From assembly GCA_019843655.1 (NCBI GenBank), contig JACDQD010000007.1, positions 21,532,365 through 21,596,364 on the forward strand: a stretch of DNA of 64,000 nucleotides. The letters are read 5' to 3'. Under the pieces are notes generated by a model. That model searched no databases. It was given only the letters and a program-made list of their open reading frames with translations, and had not been told where the DNA came from. Source of the stretch: Lethocerus indicus. Taxonomy: Eukaryota; Arthropoda; Insecta; Hemiptera; Belostomatidae. Below, one piece after another: positions 22,800-35,821 of this stretch. Position numbers and translations under genes: made by a program. How positions within the stretch are numbered: position 1 is the stretch's first letter; every line of letters starts with the position of its first letter.

Positions 22800-23490
22800 A
22801 GTGCTGCTACCTGGAGGAATTTTCCCGCCATTTTCCGCAAATTTTATTTTTGAAATAAAATATGTTATTCAAGAAGTAATAATTATAAACTATATATATA
22901 ATGAAACATACGATGCATAAATATTTTTTTTCATTAATGTTATGACACATGTATAGTTCCTGATACCAATCCAAACCGTTTGGCCGATTGTCTTCAAAAT
23001 TGGCAGACGTATGTCTCCAATTTTGACCCTCTGTCGATTGCATTAACCTATGAGTAAGATAAGTGACACGTGATATGTGACACGATAGTCTTAGGTAATA
23101 GTGGTGGTCATGGAGACGGCTGTTAACAATTTGTCAACAGTGGTACGGGGAATATATTTTCACTTAATCAGGTACTAGCCAAACTCTGGAAGAGACCATT
23201 ACCTAGAGTATTTAAGGAAAGTTATTTGTCTCCGATTACGCGTCGCAAATTCAAACACCCAAGTGTTTGACAAGTAATTGTGTAAGGTCTGAATGAATTA
23301 TTCCACGTTTTAAACCTGATACATTGGACCAAAGCCGGTGCATCAGCTACTAGCTGGTCAAGTATGGATTTCCAACACAATACGTAATGCATAATGCACA
23401 ACCAAGTAAAATATTTTGAAAATACCGATTTAAAACGATTTTATACATAAAATATTTATATAGGGGTAAATAAAAAACAGTAGATATTTA
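22800..23490. other. Spacer downstream of hexamerin copy 2, duplicated beside copy 4
   Basis: No gene. From about 22940 the sequence is homologous to 37070-37680 (shared ACCGTTTGGCCGATT, acggggaatatattt, aatacgtaatgcataatgca). The 3' flank was therefore duplicated together with the gene. Confidence 0.6.
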
Positions 23491-23536
23491 TTGCAGCGTT
23501 TTATTTTATATTTTCGAAAGCTAACACACGATCATT

Positions 23537-26500
23537 CTATTCGAGCCTGTTGATGTTGACCTCATCCCTGTGGTAGACGAGGACGTCCTCCTGGTGGATG
23601 TTGGGGATTTGGAAGACGTGTTCGTATTCGACGTGGCGATCGAAGGGGAAACCGTAGGGGCGGCCGTCATAGGTGACGGAGCCACCGCAGTGGATCGGAC
23701 TGTCGAACTGCCTCTCTTCAGCAGGGGTAGAGACCTTGTGCTCGTAGGGAGACACCACCGTGTACAACACCAACTGGCGGCCATCGACTGAGCCCTTGGG
23801 CAACAGAAGCCTCTCCGGCATTCCGCATTCGTAGGACTGCAAAGCGAATTCATCAACTGTTACTTCCTTCCGTTACTTGAAATTGAAATAAACCAATAAC
23901 ATCCAAGTTACAATATAATCCGATTTTCAACAATTAAACCGTATCAAACATACTTCCGTGTAGTAGAAGGGTTCCTTGGTGGAGATGGAGCTCTCTATAC
24001 GTTCGTACAGGGACCTGAGTCCGGACTTATCCTTAATATAGCCGGTGGTTTCCCTGGAGTGACGTTCGATCACATTTTCTCCGGTGGTCACTGCAAATAC
24101 AGATGTTCCGATATGAGCGTTATATATAATTAATAATGGCGAAATTCATATAGGGAATAGTAGCTATTTACGTTTGACTGGGAATCGGTCGAACTCTACG
24201 AAGGAAGTCCTGGCCTCGTCGATGGTGAGAGGGTGGTCGGGAATCGTATTTGGGTCCGATGTACATCCTGACCATAGCGTCGACGGGCTTGTCGCTGGAG
24301 AGGGTCAGCTTGTAGGTGAAGGGCTTGTGGTTGAGGCGGGCCTGCTTGCCGATGTAGAGGTAGTCCTTGTAGGTCTTGTCCGAGGGCAGGGGGACGCCGA
24401 ATGTGGTGTCGATGTCGAAACGGTCGAAGTAAGTTGTCAGCTTGCCCACTTCGACGGACTCTATTTTAACTCCTTGGAAGAGCAACTGCGAGGAGAGGAA
24501 CAGGGACAAACAATAAATATATAGATTCGGACAGGAATAGTAATATAATATGTTGTGCTGCAGGGTTAGGAGGATACTGACGTCGTGCTTGGTGTATGCT
24601 GGGAGGGCGTCCTTGTGGTGCTGGAATATCTTCATGAGCCTCTGCACCAGCTGGTAGAAGGCCGGGTCTCTGGCAGCCGTCAAGTAGCTTCCCAATGCAC
24701 CGGTGACGTACTATAACAGATATATTTACTGGGTGTGACAGGAAGCTATCGAAATCAGTGTATCTGACAGGAACAGACACTGTTAAAACACTTACATCGT
24801 CGACGGATCCAGTCTTGACAATGTGAGCGACGGCGTCCATTGCGGTTTCGAAGTATCTTCCGTACACGGTGTGGTCATAAGCCTCAGGAGTGCCCCAGAT
24901 AACATTGCCCCAAGTGTTGATGACCTCGTTCAACGGCAGTTTGCCATAAGAACTGTTGCTGTTCTGCACCGAAAAAGGTGGCATCGATATACAAAATCAT
25001 TTCAAAACACGATACACTGGGAAAACAACTACGTTTAGGTAACTACTTACGTAGAAGATGATTCCGGCGTCGATGTCTTCGACAATTTTCCATTCGTACG
25101 TTTCAGCCTTCCAGACTCCACTCGGGTTGAAATCTCGCGGCATCATGTTGTACGATCTCGGTACAAGATCTGACCGCTGGGACTGAGGACACGCGGGTTG
25201 TAGCCGATCTAGAAACAACAACTCGTCTATTACGATCCCTATTGTGACTCGACTCCTATTCGGAGGTTCGGTATCGGCATTATGTATGTCCTACCATGAT
25301 GGGCTGATCCCAGTAGAGAACGTCGGTTTCGGGCATGTAGTTGACGTTGCGTTCGAGAGAGTAGCGGGCCAAGATCTGCTGGAAGACGTAGTAGTAGAGC
25401 TCGCCTCGCCTGAAGTACCTGATGTTGGGGTACTTGTTCTGGTCGAGCCAGGTGGGGTAGAAGACGGCCAACTGCGCCAGGTAGTCGTTCAGTCCGACGT
25501 CCTCCTGAAGTAGCTCAGCTTCTCCTCGACGTTACCGAACGGAGCCTCGTAACCGGCGTACACTCCCAGACCGTAAGACTTCCTCTGCCAGTACTCTTCC
25601 CATCCGGTGCTGTTCACGTGCACCTTCAGAGTGTGGATTCCTGTCCCGGAGTTTCATCGAGTTAGATATTTGTTCAGTCCGAGTATTTGAATTACCTATA
25701 GTTAATAGGAACGTTGGCCTCACCTTCCATCTTGGCGTCATAGATCTTGTGCATGACTTCCTGGGAGATGAACGAGCTGGGGAAGACTTCGTATAGAGGG
25801 AGATGGACCAGTCCGCGGCAGTCAGACCTGTGGTAGACAGCCACGTACAGGGTGTATGCGAACTGCACATCGTTCACGTGTTTCCTGGCCCAGCAGGCGG
25901 TCTAAAATAGGAAGACACACATCTTAATGATCACTTCTTTTATTATTTTATTCTTATCCATTCTCGTCAATTCGTTGAGGCTATCCCTCAATACGTCGAA
26001 TTATATATATTTTATTCTAGTTTATTTACCTTGTAGAATGTATCGAAGTCCTTGGCGTAGTAGAAGAGGTCGAAAAGGCTGATGGTCTGGCGGAGGATTT
26101 TCGGGCTCCTGATGGTGAACAGCTGATCGTGCGGCAGGAAACCGTGCTCGTACTCGTACCAGAAACCCTTGACTACATTGGGTTCCTGAAAATTAAGTTT
26201 TAGTAATATTTATCGTTTTCAGTCGGTTAATTATTAGATCGGTACAGTCGTACAAATGGTACTGTAGATAGAGGTACTCACAGTAAAGAGCTGAGCATTG
26301 GATTTGATGTCAAAGTCTTCATGCTCGCTCTGGAAGGTGTGCTCATGGCCGATGCCGATGAGTAGTCCCAAGATGTTCTTCTGCTTTGTCAGGAACTCAG
26401 CATCGGCTGTGGAAATGTATATGCATAACTAACTATTTCTAGGCTGCAGGAATGATTTGGTAATGAATTTTTTTGAGAATTATTTGAATTATATAATTTG

Positions 26501-26899
26501 TAATTATTTTAATTTATTCTAATCATAGTATCTCTTGGGTTGAACGATGATGATTGTTAGACTGGGAAATTTACCTTCTGGGTTTTAGTCACATATTTAT
26601 AATTTATCTAGGAACGTGCCGGTTTCAATGTATTTTTCATTTCGTAGCATACATTATAACGAATGTCTTTTAATGTGTATATTTTACAGTTACGTTAAAA
26701 TAGTGGTCTTGCTTGTTAATATAATAACGTATTATTACAATCACTCACAATAATTTTCAATATTAATATTATTAAGAAATACTGATTCTAATTGAATATT
26801 TAAGGTATCCTCACCGAGTTTCCTGGTGGCCTTAGTCTGTACGACTGTGGCCTGGGTTGCAGCCAAAGATACAAGCACAAGAACAAGCACGGCCTTCAT
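23537..26899 (-). CDS. Hexamerin copy 2 (three frame breaks)
   Basis: Exons: 26815-26899, 26282-26406, 26030-26185, 25724-25901, 25295-25640, 25051-25208, 24796-24963, 24582-24710, 24172-24485, 23954-24090, 23537-23836. Domain order and all splice borders match copy 1. Copy-specific residues shared with copy 3 include MPETDVLYWDQPIM and NSNSSYGKLPLNEV; exon 2 reads ADAEFL and DFDIKSNAQLFT. Relative to the consensus, exon 5 lacks one base near 25504, exon 6 one near 25161, and exon 9 two near 24238. Exons 10 and 11 are intact. Without the small deletions it would encode a full protein of about 699 residues. Confidence 0.92.
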
Positions 26900-27110
26900 C
26901 CTGCTAAGCTCTGCCTTCTCAGCTCCCGCGTCCCGTTATATATACCTCTGTCTTATCGAAAATTAAAATAAAAAAAATACAGACCTCTTCGGGTGACCTC
27001 TGCCACTTTCATAGAGGCCTACCTCTATCGTGAATTGAACTGATAAGTTAGGAAAGTTCCTTGACCGCTGCGTTCCATCTCACCCGATGTCGTGTTTGCG
27101 ATAACGCACA
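26900..27110 (-). promoter_or_regulatory. Promoter of hexamerin copy 2
   Basis: TATA box at 26936-26944 and GATAAG (minus) at 26952-26957. The palindrome ATAGAGG-CCTA-CCTCTAT is at 27011-27028, with GGGTGACCTCTGCCAC next to it and a second GATAAG on the plus strand (actgataag) just beyond. The block is conserved in copies 3 and 4 while most of the spacers differ, which supports function. Confidence 0.7.
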
Positions 27111-27436
27111 GGTTTGATGAGATATTTGCAGTAGGCGTTAAAAATTAATTATTTGTTCTTAGCTAAATGTTAAAATCGTGAAATATGAAAAACGGACTGT
27201 CCGGATGAGCTCGGCCACTTGGCAGTCATTTTTAGTTTATTCCGAGCTTACATTGATTGGTATTCTACTGTAGTCACGACCGGAAAACATTGAGGATGCT
27301 CTTAAACAATACCCCTATATGATTGTTGGAATTGACACGGATTGATAGTAAATACAAGCAGCCATGGTATTCCACAAGAGTAGTAGCGGGAGAAATGGAA
27401 GACTTTTTCTACGGTAGGAAACAGATTGAAATACAG

Positions 27437-27860
27437 TAAAACCCATCTAAGGTGATATCTCTGGGGGCCACGCTATATTTCTGACTTATGCAGGATTTTT
27501 TCTTAGACAGGTTAATGCATTAATCACGGACATCCTTCCTCATCAAATTCTCTGACTCAATTAAAACTTTCCCACCAGAGAGGCCCAAGAGGATTTAGAA
27601 AAGTGCATGGAATTTCCTAGTTTCCGATTTCGCTTCAGTGAGACACTAAATGAACACAATCCAGACGAAAGCTCACTCCCCTATCGTTCCGACGGATTAG
27701 TCCTAGATCCACGAATTCTCGTCTCCGTTGTTGAGGGCACTTGCCATTCAGTATTGCTTTCGCTAATTCATTTTTATGACAATGGTCACTTACTCCTCTT
27801 GATAAGAATGTTCTTTCAAACAAACCATCTTCGGAACGGAAGTGGTGCATCAACGGTAAG
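27437..27860 (-). mobile_element. Possible pogo/Tc1-like transposon remnant
   Basis: acagtaaaacccatctaagg at 27436 resembles the terminal repeat of pogo/Tigger-type DNA transposons. A short degenerate minus-strand frame (27635-27853) follows. No transposase motif and no second terminus were found. Confidence 0.25.
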
Positions 27861-29039
27861 CATATCGTGACTCAAACCATAAAACCTAACATAATTTCTA
27901 TAAGTATGAAATTTTTTTTCCGTCTTTCACAGATTTAAACTCTACTTATTTCAGCTAGAAATACAGGGCATTAATCTTTCCATCCGCGTCTCACGGGTTC
28001 CGCCTTATTGAGGGACTTTCTTGAGAAAAACATGATCTCTATGCAAAGCAATTCAGATATTTCCGGCTTTGACAAGTTTCCGCCTCAGACAGATTCCGCC
28101 TCTCACAGTTTTTACTGTATTACAAACTATAAATATATATTTAGGGGGATATTTCTCCATCTGCCCTTCAGAACTCTAGGCTCTATCGCTAGACTAGAAC
28201 TTAACCGCTCCACTTGGGTTGTGTTAAAAGCATGGAAAACATGACGGCTCTTAATTGTATTCGACCCTTGTTGATGTTCATTCGTCTGTTTCGCACCCTT
28301 AATTATTTACACCTTTGAATCCCGACAGGTATTACATGTCCAGTTGTAAACTGGATCACACGTAAGCGCATATTATGGACCAGTGTGGCAGAGTGGACCT
28401 CGTTTACACAGATCACACCCACTTTAGTGCAAAGTAAATGAAATGGACAAATAGAGTTCCAAAAAAACATCCTAATCAAGGCCGACGCAGATTAATAAAT
28501 TGAATGTAATCAATATTCTTTACATTTATTGAGACAATTTATTAGTAACCAGAAAGCCAAGTTTTAAATAGATAAACTGAGTGGTAATTTACTGTAGATG
28601 TAACAGCATAATTTTCTTGTGTAACCGGAAGAGTGCTTACTTTCTCACTAATTGATGGATCCTAAAGAAAAATTACAAGCACATTATGTCGACTCTTGAC
28701 ATCGTTTTATTATACAGTGCACTAGTCATCCATTCGGAAATATGTGTAGATACAAATATGCAGATGTGCATAAAAGATATTTGTAGCTCTATGGAGCGTG
28801 TTCTCGATAGCACTGACCCGTTTGTCGTGTCAAATTTTTTCAGACACCGATATGTACAGTTCGATATCAGTAACTGATAACAGCGTGCAATAGAAAAGGT
28901 ATTCGAATTTCCAAGTTGGCCTTTTGACATTGACCCCGTGTTGACATCAACACAATTCTGTTGACGATCCGTCTGTTGTAAAATTGTGATGAATCTCTAT
29001 CCAAGCTCCTCTTTGAATGCCCTCAATTCATCAGGAACC

Positions 29040-29300
29040 AGGCCGTCTACCTCCTGTGGCGCTTTGTTCTCCGGATATGAAGTCTGTTTTTACTATTCAG
29101 CGCTCGCCACCTAGCGGAGATCCGTTGAACCTCGACCGCCGTCTCTTTGGTTAACTGCGCTATCTAGTAGCCGCGGGCTAAACGAATACGCCGATTCACG
29201 ATCACTTTTTCTACCTCCTGTGGCGCCTTGTTCCCCTGATACAAAAAAATCGGTTTTATACCCGTTGCCGGCGATTTTAATCGTACAATTCATTCGAAAT
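29040..29300. repeat. GC-rich direct repeat in spacer 2-3
   Basis: CTACCTCCTGTGGCGC occurs at 29047 and again about 165 bases later at 29212, each followed by a related tail (TTTGTTCTCC/CTTGTTCCCC, then gata). Between them is cgctcgccacctagcggag, whose reverse complement resembles a CTCF core. Probably part of a repeat element. Confidence 0.45.
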
Positions 29301-30240
29301 AAGTCGTTGGGAACGATATTGTCGATTCATCACACTTATTCAGAGATTTCCAAGCTCTGCTTGATAAAAAAGAATCATGATCAATCAGTGGCAATAAAAA
29401 GGAACTAGTGAGTGAATAAGCGAATATTCCACTTAAAATCGGATATTTCACACTTTTACTACCAGTTCATGTTTCACCCTGGTCCATTCATGAGTAGCCA
29501 ATTTGAGACCGATTAATTCAAGCTGAAAATGAAGTGGAATATATTCAAGTATTCAATCTAAAAAGGAACTACTACTCCTGTTTTAACGGCATACCGTAAT
29601 TTCGGATTCCGAGTGGTAAATATATAGTATTAGTGTATACATTTTTAATATTTGACTCTTTATTTAACTTAAATCGAGATGTTCATTTCCTCTAAACAGC
29701 GAAAGAACATATCAAAACTTCATCATTTGAAAAATATCAGGAATTGTATCAGGAAAACGAAACGTGAAAGGAGGTCCCTTAAAAGTTACGTCTCCTTTGA
29801 CAGATCGAACCCTCTAGCGGCAATTCTCGGAACCAAAACTAAACTTGGCTACGTGTTCTAGGTATCTGTTGCCATCCACCGGATAATTTTGAAACTAAGA
29901 CTGAAATATTTAACATTAAATTATGGACATATTCTGAAAATTTGTATGTGCGTATGTTATAATGAGCTACATTAATTGATCGTTACAATCATTTTAGGCG
30001 GAATTATGACATATACTAATAATTTGTATTAGCGTATGTCATAATGCGCAAAATATATTAAATAAAATCATTATTGTCCATGAAATCTGGTTTAGATGAT
30101 TCATGTGACACGTGGAATCAAACATACTGTGTAATCACTTACGATGATTTGTTTTCAGTTAATACAGGGATAAATAAAAAACAGTAGATAATTATTGCAG
30201 CGTTTTATTTTATATTTTCGAAAGCTAACACACGATCATT

Positions 30241-33200
30241 CTATTCCAGCCTGTTGATGTTGACCTCATCCCTGTGGTAGACGAGGACGTCCTCCTGGTG
30301 GATGTTGGGGATTTGGAAGACGTGTTCGTATTCGACGTGGCGATCGAAGGGGAAACCGTAGGGGCGGCCGTCATAGGTGACGGAGCCACCGCAGTGGATC
30401 TGACTGTCGAACTGCCTCTCTTCAGCAGGGGTCGAGACCTTGTGCTCGTAGGGAGACACCACCGTGTACAACACCAACTGGCGGCCATCGACTGAGCCCT
30501 TGGGCAACAGAAGCCTCTCCGGCATTCCGCATTCGTAGGACTGCAAAGCGAATTCATCAACTGTTACTTCCTTCCGTTACTTGAAATTGAAATAAACCAA
30601 TAACATCCAAGTTACAATATAATCCGATTTTCAACAATTAAACCGTATCAAACATACTTCCGTGTAGTAGAAGGGTTCCTTGGTGGAGATGGAGCTCTCT
30701 ATACGTTCGTACAGGGACCTGAGTCCTGACTTATCCTTAATATAGCCAGTGGTTTCCCTGGAGTGACGTTCGATCACATTTTCTCCGTTGGTCACTGCAA
30801 ATACAGATGTTCCGATATGAGCGTTATATATAATTAATAATGGCGAAATTCATATAGGGAATAGTAGCTATTTACGTTTGACTGGGAATCGGTCGAACTC
30901 TACGAAGGAAGTCCTGGCCTCGTCGATGGTGAGAGGGTGGTCGTGGGAATCGTATTTGGGTCCGATGTACATCCTGACCATAGCGTCGACGGGCTTGTCG
31001 CTGGAGAGGGTCAGCTTGTAGGTGAAGGGCTTGTGGTTGAGGCGGGCCTGCTTGCCGATGTAGAGGTAGTCCTTGTAGGTCTTGTCCGAGGGCAGGGGGA
31101 CGCCGAATGTGGTGTCGATGTCGAAACGGTCGAAGTAAGTTGTCAGCTTGCCCACTTCGACGGACTCTATTTTAACTCCTTGGAAGAGCAACTGCGAGGA
31201 GAAGAACAGGGACAAGCAATAAATATATAAATTCGGACAGGAATAGAAATATAATATGTTGTGCTGCAGGAAATACACGGGTTTAGGAGGATACTGACGT
31301 CGTGCTTGGTGTATGCTGGGAGGGCGTCCTTGTGGTGCTGGAATATCTTCATGAGCCTCTGCACCAGCTGGTAGAAGGCCGGGTCTCTGGCAGCCGTCAA
31401 GTAGCTTCCCAATGCACCGGTGACGTACTATAACAGATATATTTACTGGGTGTGACAGGAAGGTATCGAAATCAGTGTATCTGACAGGAACAGACACTGT
31501 TAAAACACTTACATCGTCGACGGATCCAGTCTTGACAATGTGAGCGACGGCGTCCATTGCGGTTTCGAAGTATCTTCCGTACACGGTGTGGTCATAAGCC
31601 TCAGGAGTGCCCCAGATAACATTGCCCCAAGTGTTGATGACCTCGTTCAACGGCAGTTTGCCATAAGAACTGTTGCTGTTCTGCACCGAGAAGGGTGGTA
31701 TCGATATACAAAATCATTTCCAAACACGATACACTGGGATAACAACTACGTTTAGGTAACTACTTACGTAGAAGATGATTCCGGCGTCGATGTCTTCGAC
31801 AATTTTCCATTCGTACGTTTCAGCCTTCCAGACTCCACTCGGGTTGAAATCTCGCGGCATCATGTTGTACGATCTCGGGTACAAGATCTGACCGCTGGGA
31901 CTGAGGACACGCGGGTTGTAGCCGATCTAGAAACAACAACTCGTCTATTACGATCCCCTATTGTGACTCGACTCCCTATTCGGAGGTTCGGTATCGGCAT
32001 TATGTATGTCCTACCATGATGGGCTGATCCCAGTAGAGAACGTCGGTTTCGGGCATGTAGTTGACGTTGCGTTCGAGAGAGTAGCGGGCCAAGATCTGCT
32101 GGAAGACGTAGTAGTAGAGCTCGCCTCGCCTGAAGTACCTGATGTTGGGGTACTTGTTCTGGTCGAGCCAGGTGGGGTAGAAGACGGCCAACTGCGCCAG
32201 GTAGTCGTTCAGTCCGACGTCCTCCTGAAGTAGCTCAGCTTCTCCTCGACGTTACCGAACGGAGCCTCGTAACCGGCGTACACTCCCAGACCGTAAGACT
32301 TCCTCTGCCAGTACTCTTCCCATCCGGTGCTGTTCACGTGCACCTTCAGAGTGTGGATTCCTGTCCCGGAGTTTCATCGAGTTAGATATTTGTTCAGTCC
32401 GAGTATTTGAATTACCTATAGTTAATAGGAACGTTGGCCTCACCTTCCATCTTGGCGTCATAGATCTTGTGCATGACTTCCTGGGAGATGAACGAGCTGG
32501 GAAGACTTCGTACAGAGGAGGAAGGACCAGTCCGCGGCAGTCAGACCTGTGGTAGACAGCCACGTACAGGGTGTATGCGAACTGCACATCGTTCACGTGT
32601 TTCCTGGCCCAGCAGGCGGTCTAAAATAGGAAGACACACTTCTTCATGATCACTTCTTTTATTATTTTATTTTTATCCATTCTCGTCGATTCGTTGAGGC
32701 TATCCCCTCAATACGTCGAATTATATATATTTTATTCTAGTTTATATACCTTGTAGAATGTATCGAAGTCCTTGGCGTAATAGAAGAGGTCGAAAAGGCT
32801 GATGGTCTGGCGGAGGATTTTCGGGCTCCTGATGGTGAACAGCTGATCGTGCGGCAGGAAGCCGTGCTCGTACTCGTACCAGAATCCCTTGACTACATTG
32901 GGATCCTGAAAATTAATTTTTAGAAACATTTTTATATTTTCAGTCGGTTAATAATTAGATCGGTTCAGTCGTACAAATGGTACTGTAGATAGAGGTACTC
33001 ACGGTAAAGAGCTGAGCATTGGATTTGATGTCAAAGTCTTCATGCTCGCTCTGGAAGGTGTGCTCATGGCCGATGCCGATGAGTAGTCCCAAGATGTTCT
33101 TCTGCTTTGTCAGGAACTCAGCATCGGCTGTGGAAATGTATATGGATATTTCGTTAACGTTCATCTATTTCATGACTGCAGGAATTATTTGTAAATTGAC

Positions 33201-33937
33201 GTGTTTGTTGATGAGTCTATAAATTTGAAATTATTTTCATTTAGCTTAATCATATCTATAATTTTGGGTGTACGATGATATTAGTAGAACTGAGAAATTT
33301 GCCCCCTCAGATGTACTGAAGTACGATCGGACCATTTTTAACACATTTTTAATTTTTTTGCTTTGATATGTACCATATCCAATTTTTTTAAATGTTTATG
33401 TCATTTTCCTAATAAAATATATTGATCTAAGACTGTGTTACATCTCGTATGTATTTCTAATGAAAATGTTCGCAATTTTATTGGAAAATGTTAAGTGATT
33501 GCGTTGGAAAATGTTTCAGTTCATTCTTTCCTTCTACACAGTATACTGCATTGCAACAAATTGTTTAGTTGCGTTTTTATTCTTAACATAATTTATATAC
33601 ACACGATTGAAATAGCTACCAGAAGGAGGATTAGAAATTATAAATAATTATTTATTCCAGTATCACGAGCAACATATTCTTTGTATATACCATGTCTGAT
33701 GTTCTTCTATACTAGTATTGAGTAGACTATTAGTGTCTTTACTCCAAAGTTTTATACTAGAGTTAAAATGGTGCTTGTGTAATTGCTCAATAAAATAATG
33801 TAACGATAACCATTTTCAATAAATAAGAGTATTTACAATAAATTATTCTTACCGAGTTTCCTGGTGGCCTTAGTCTGTACGACTGTGGCCTGGGTTGCAG
33901 CCAACGATACAAGCACTAGAACAAGCACGGCCTTCAT
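30241..33937 (-). CDS. Hexamerin copy 3 (two frame breaks)
   Basis: Exons: 33853-33937, 33003-33127, 32750-32905, 32444-32620, 32015-32360, 31768-31926, 31513-31680, 31299-31427, 30876-31191, 30658-30794, 30241-30540. Exons 6-11 are intact and in phase. Exon 4 lacks one base near 32501 (GGGG shortened to GGG) and exon 5 lacks one near 32224, the same base missing from copy 2. Exons 5-9 are almost identical to copy 2. The stop codon is at 30241-30243. Consensus length is about 699 residues. Confidence 0.93.
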
Positions 33938-34130
33938 CCTGCTAAGCTCTGCCTTCTCAGCTCCGCGTCCCGTTATATATACCTCTGGCTTATCGAAAAT
34001 TAAAATTAAAAAAATACAGACCTCTTCGGGTGACCTCTGCCACTTTCATAGAGGCCTACCTCTATCTTGAATTAAACTGATAAGTTAGGAAAGTTCCTTG
34101 ACCGCTGCGTTCCATCTCACCCGATGTCGG
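33938..34130 (-). promoter_or_regulatory. Promoter of hexamerin copy 3
   Basis: TATA box at 33973-33981, GATAAG (minus) at 33989-33994, palindrome ATAGAGG-CCTA-CCTCTAT at 34048-34065 and actgataag near 34077. Spacing matches copies 2 and 4. Confidence 0.7.
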
Positions 34131-35815
34131 TTTCGCGATATCGGACAGGTTTGATGGGATATTTCCAGCGCCCGTTAACAGTGAACTATTGATTCTCAGT
34201 TGAATGCAAACACTTTGATCATTGAAAAACAGACAGTCGGGATGAGCTCGCAACTTTGTGAACATTTTTGGCTCCTACTTCGTATTTCTTCAGTGGGAGT
34301 CACAACGTGACAATAATTGAGGACTTTGACACACTTGGTGATACAGAAAAAGCATTGAGCACGCATTAATAGAATGCTATTAGCACGTTAGATCACTGTA
34401 TTGACAGTTAATACAGAAAAGAAATCGTGTTTTTCCACATGGGAGCTAGCTGGAAAAATATAAAATTTTCATTCCATACTCAACGCATTGAAATACGAGG
34501 GGTAAAAATATCCAGTTCATCTGAAATGTTTTGACAGCTTCGCGCAGTCTATAAAGAAGTGCATTTCGCAGTAGTGACACAAGGTATTTACAAATGAAGA
34601 ACCTAAGGTACTGAAATAAGACAAATGTTATCTACCTTAACGAAGCTGAATTTTCCTTACCTAGAAAAAATAGGAACTATCAATACTAAATACTTTAAGA
34701 GATCCATCACGAGTTCAGAACTTAACCTTCCCACATACATTGGGCTATAGCTATGGAAAAGAGGGTGGTGGGTTTTAATTACACACAACTCTTGTCGATA
34801 CCCTGAAACTTGTTGAAACTATTCAGCAGAACGAACAGTCTACCGGAGTAGAGCGTCAATTAATTTAAATTAACGATTCCCTATGTCTCCTACTCTTAGT
34901 ACTTTCAGGGGAATTATACCACAACTTTTTATATTTCTACCGCAAAAAATTACAATTCTGACACACGCCCTTTTACAACTTCCGAAATTAAAATTAAAAT
35001 CAGATGAGAAGAGTTCCTTTTTTTAAGGACTCAAAATTATTCATCTTCCTTCTTTCTCTTTTCGTTTGTTTCCTTTTCTTCTTTTATTTTTCGCATCCAC
35101 AGTGCCTGTTATTTGGCTGTACATGTAACAGCATAATCTTGTATAACTTGGAGAGCGCTTGCTTTCTCAGTAACTCAAGTATCGAAAAAAAACAGAATCG
35201 GTGCAGAACTATATAACATCTAAGACACAATACTGACAATGTTTGTGTTTCATGAGTATTTATTTTTGTATTGTAATTGAATTGCAAGTTAATTTTGCAG
35301 ATTCCTGAAACTGTTGTATTATATACTGCCTTCGTTGTACTTTCTGCATAGTAATTTATTCATAAAAATGTATACCTACATATATGAAGATGAGTATAAA
35401 AGACATTTGTATACAATTCTCTACTTGTATAGAACGTGTTCCCGATAGCACCGACCCGTTTTTCCTTAATGTTTATTAGTCTCAGATTGAGTAGTATAAG
35501 CTCCGAATCGAGAGTATAAGCTGAAAAAGTAATGTAAAACATTGTACGGAGTCTTCCGGACGGCATTAGCCTTGAATTCCATTGACTGTGCCAGACTATT
35601 AACTATTGTGCAATAAAACAGTTTTAAATTAAACTAAAACTGCTTTTCCTACTACATTCATATTTATTACATGAACCATTCGTAAGATGTCGAAAAATAG
35701 ATTTATTTTTCGTTTCTAAAACAATTCTTGAAATTCTCTGAGCTATTGGTACACCGTGTGCAACTCGGGGGGATATCCCTTCAAACCTGTCAATTGAATC
35801 GAGCTATCTAGTAGC
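34131..35815. other. Spacer between hexamerin copies 3 and 4, part A
   Basis: No gene recognised. The block 35120-35480 (taacagcataat, then cgatagcaccgacccgttt) is homologous to 28600-28830 in the previous spacer, so the spacers duplicated with the genes and then diverged. Confidence 0.5.
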
Positions 35816-35821
35816 ACACTA

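Larger units (their letters stand above)
27111..30170. other. Spacer between hexamerin copies 2 and 3
   Basis: No gene recognised. It contains a pogo-like transposon end near 27437, a block at 28600-28870 homologous to 35120-35480, and a GC-rich direct-repeat element at 29040-29290. The open frame at 27607-27870 (+) shows no recognisable domain. Confidence 0.5.
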
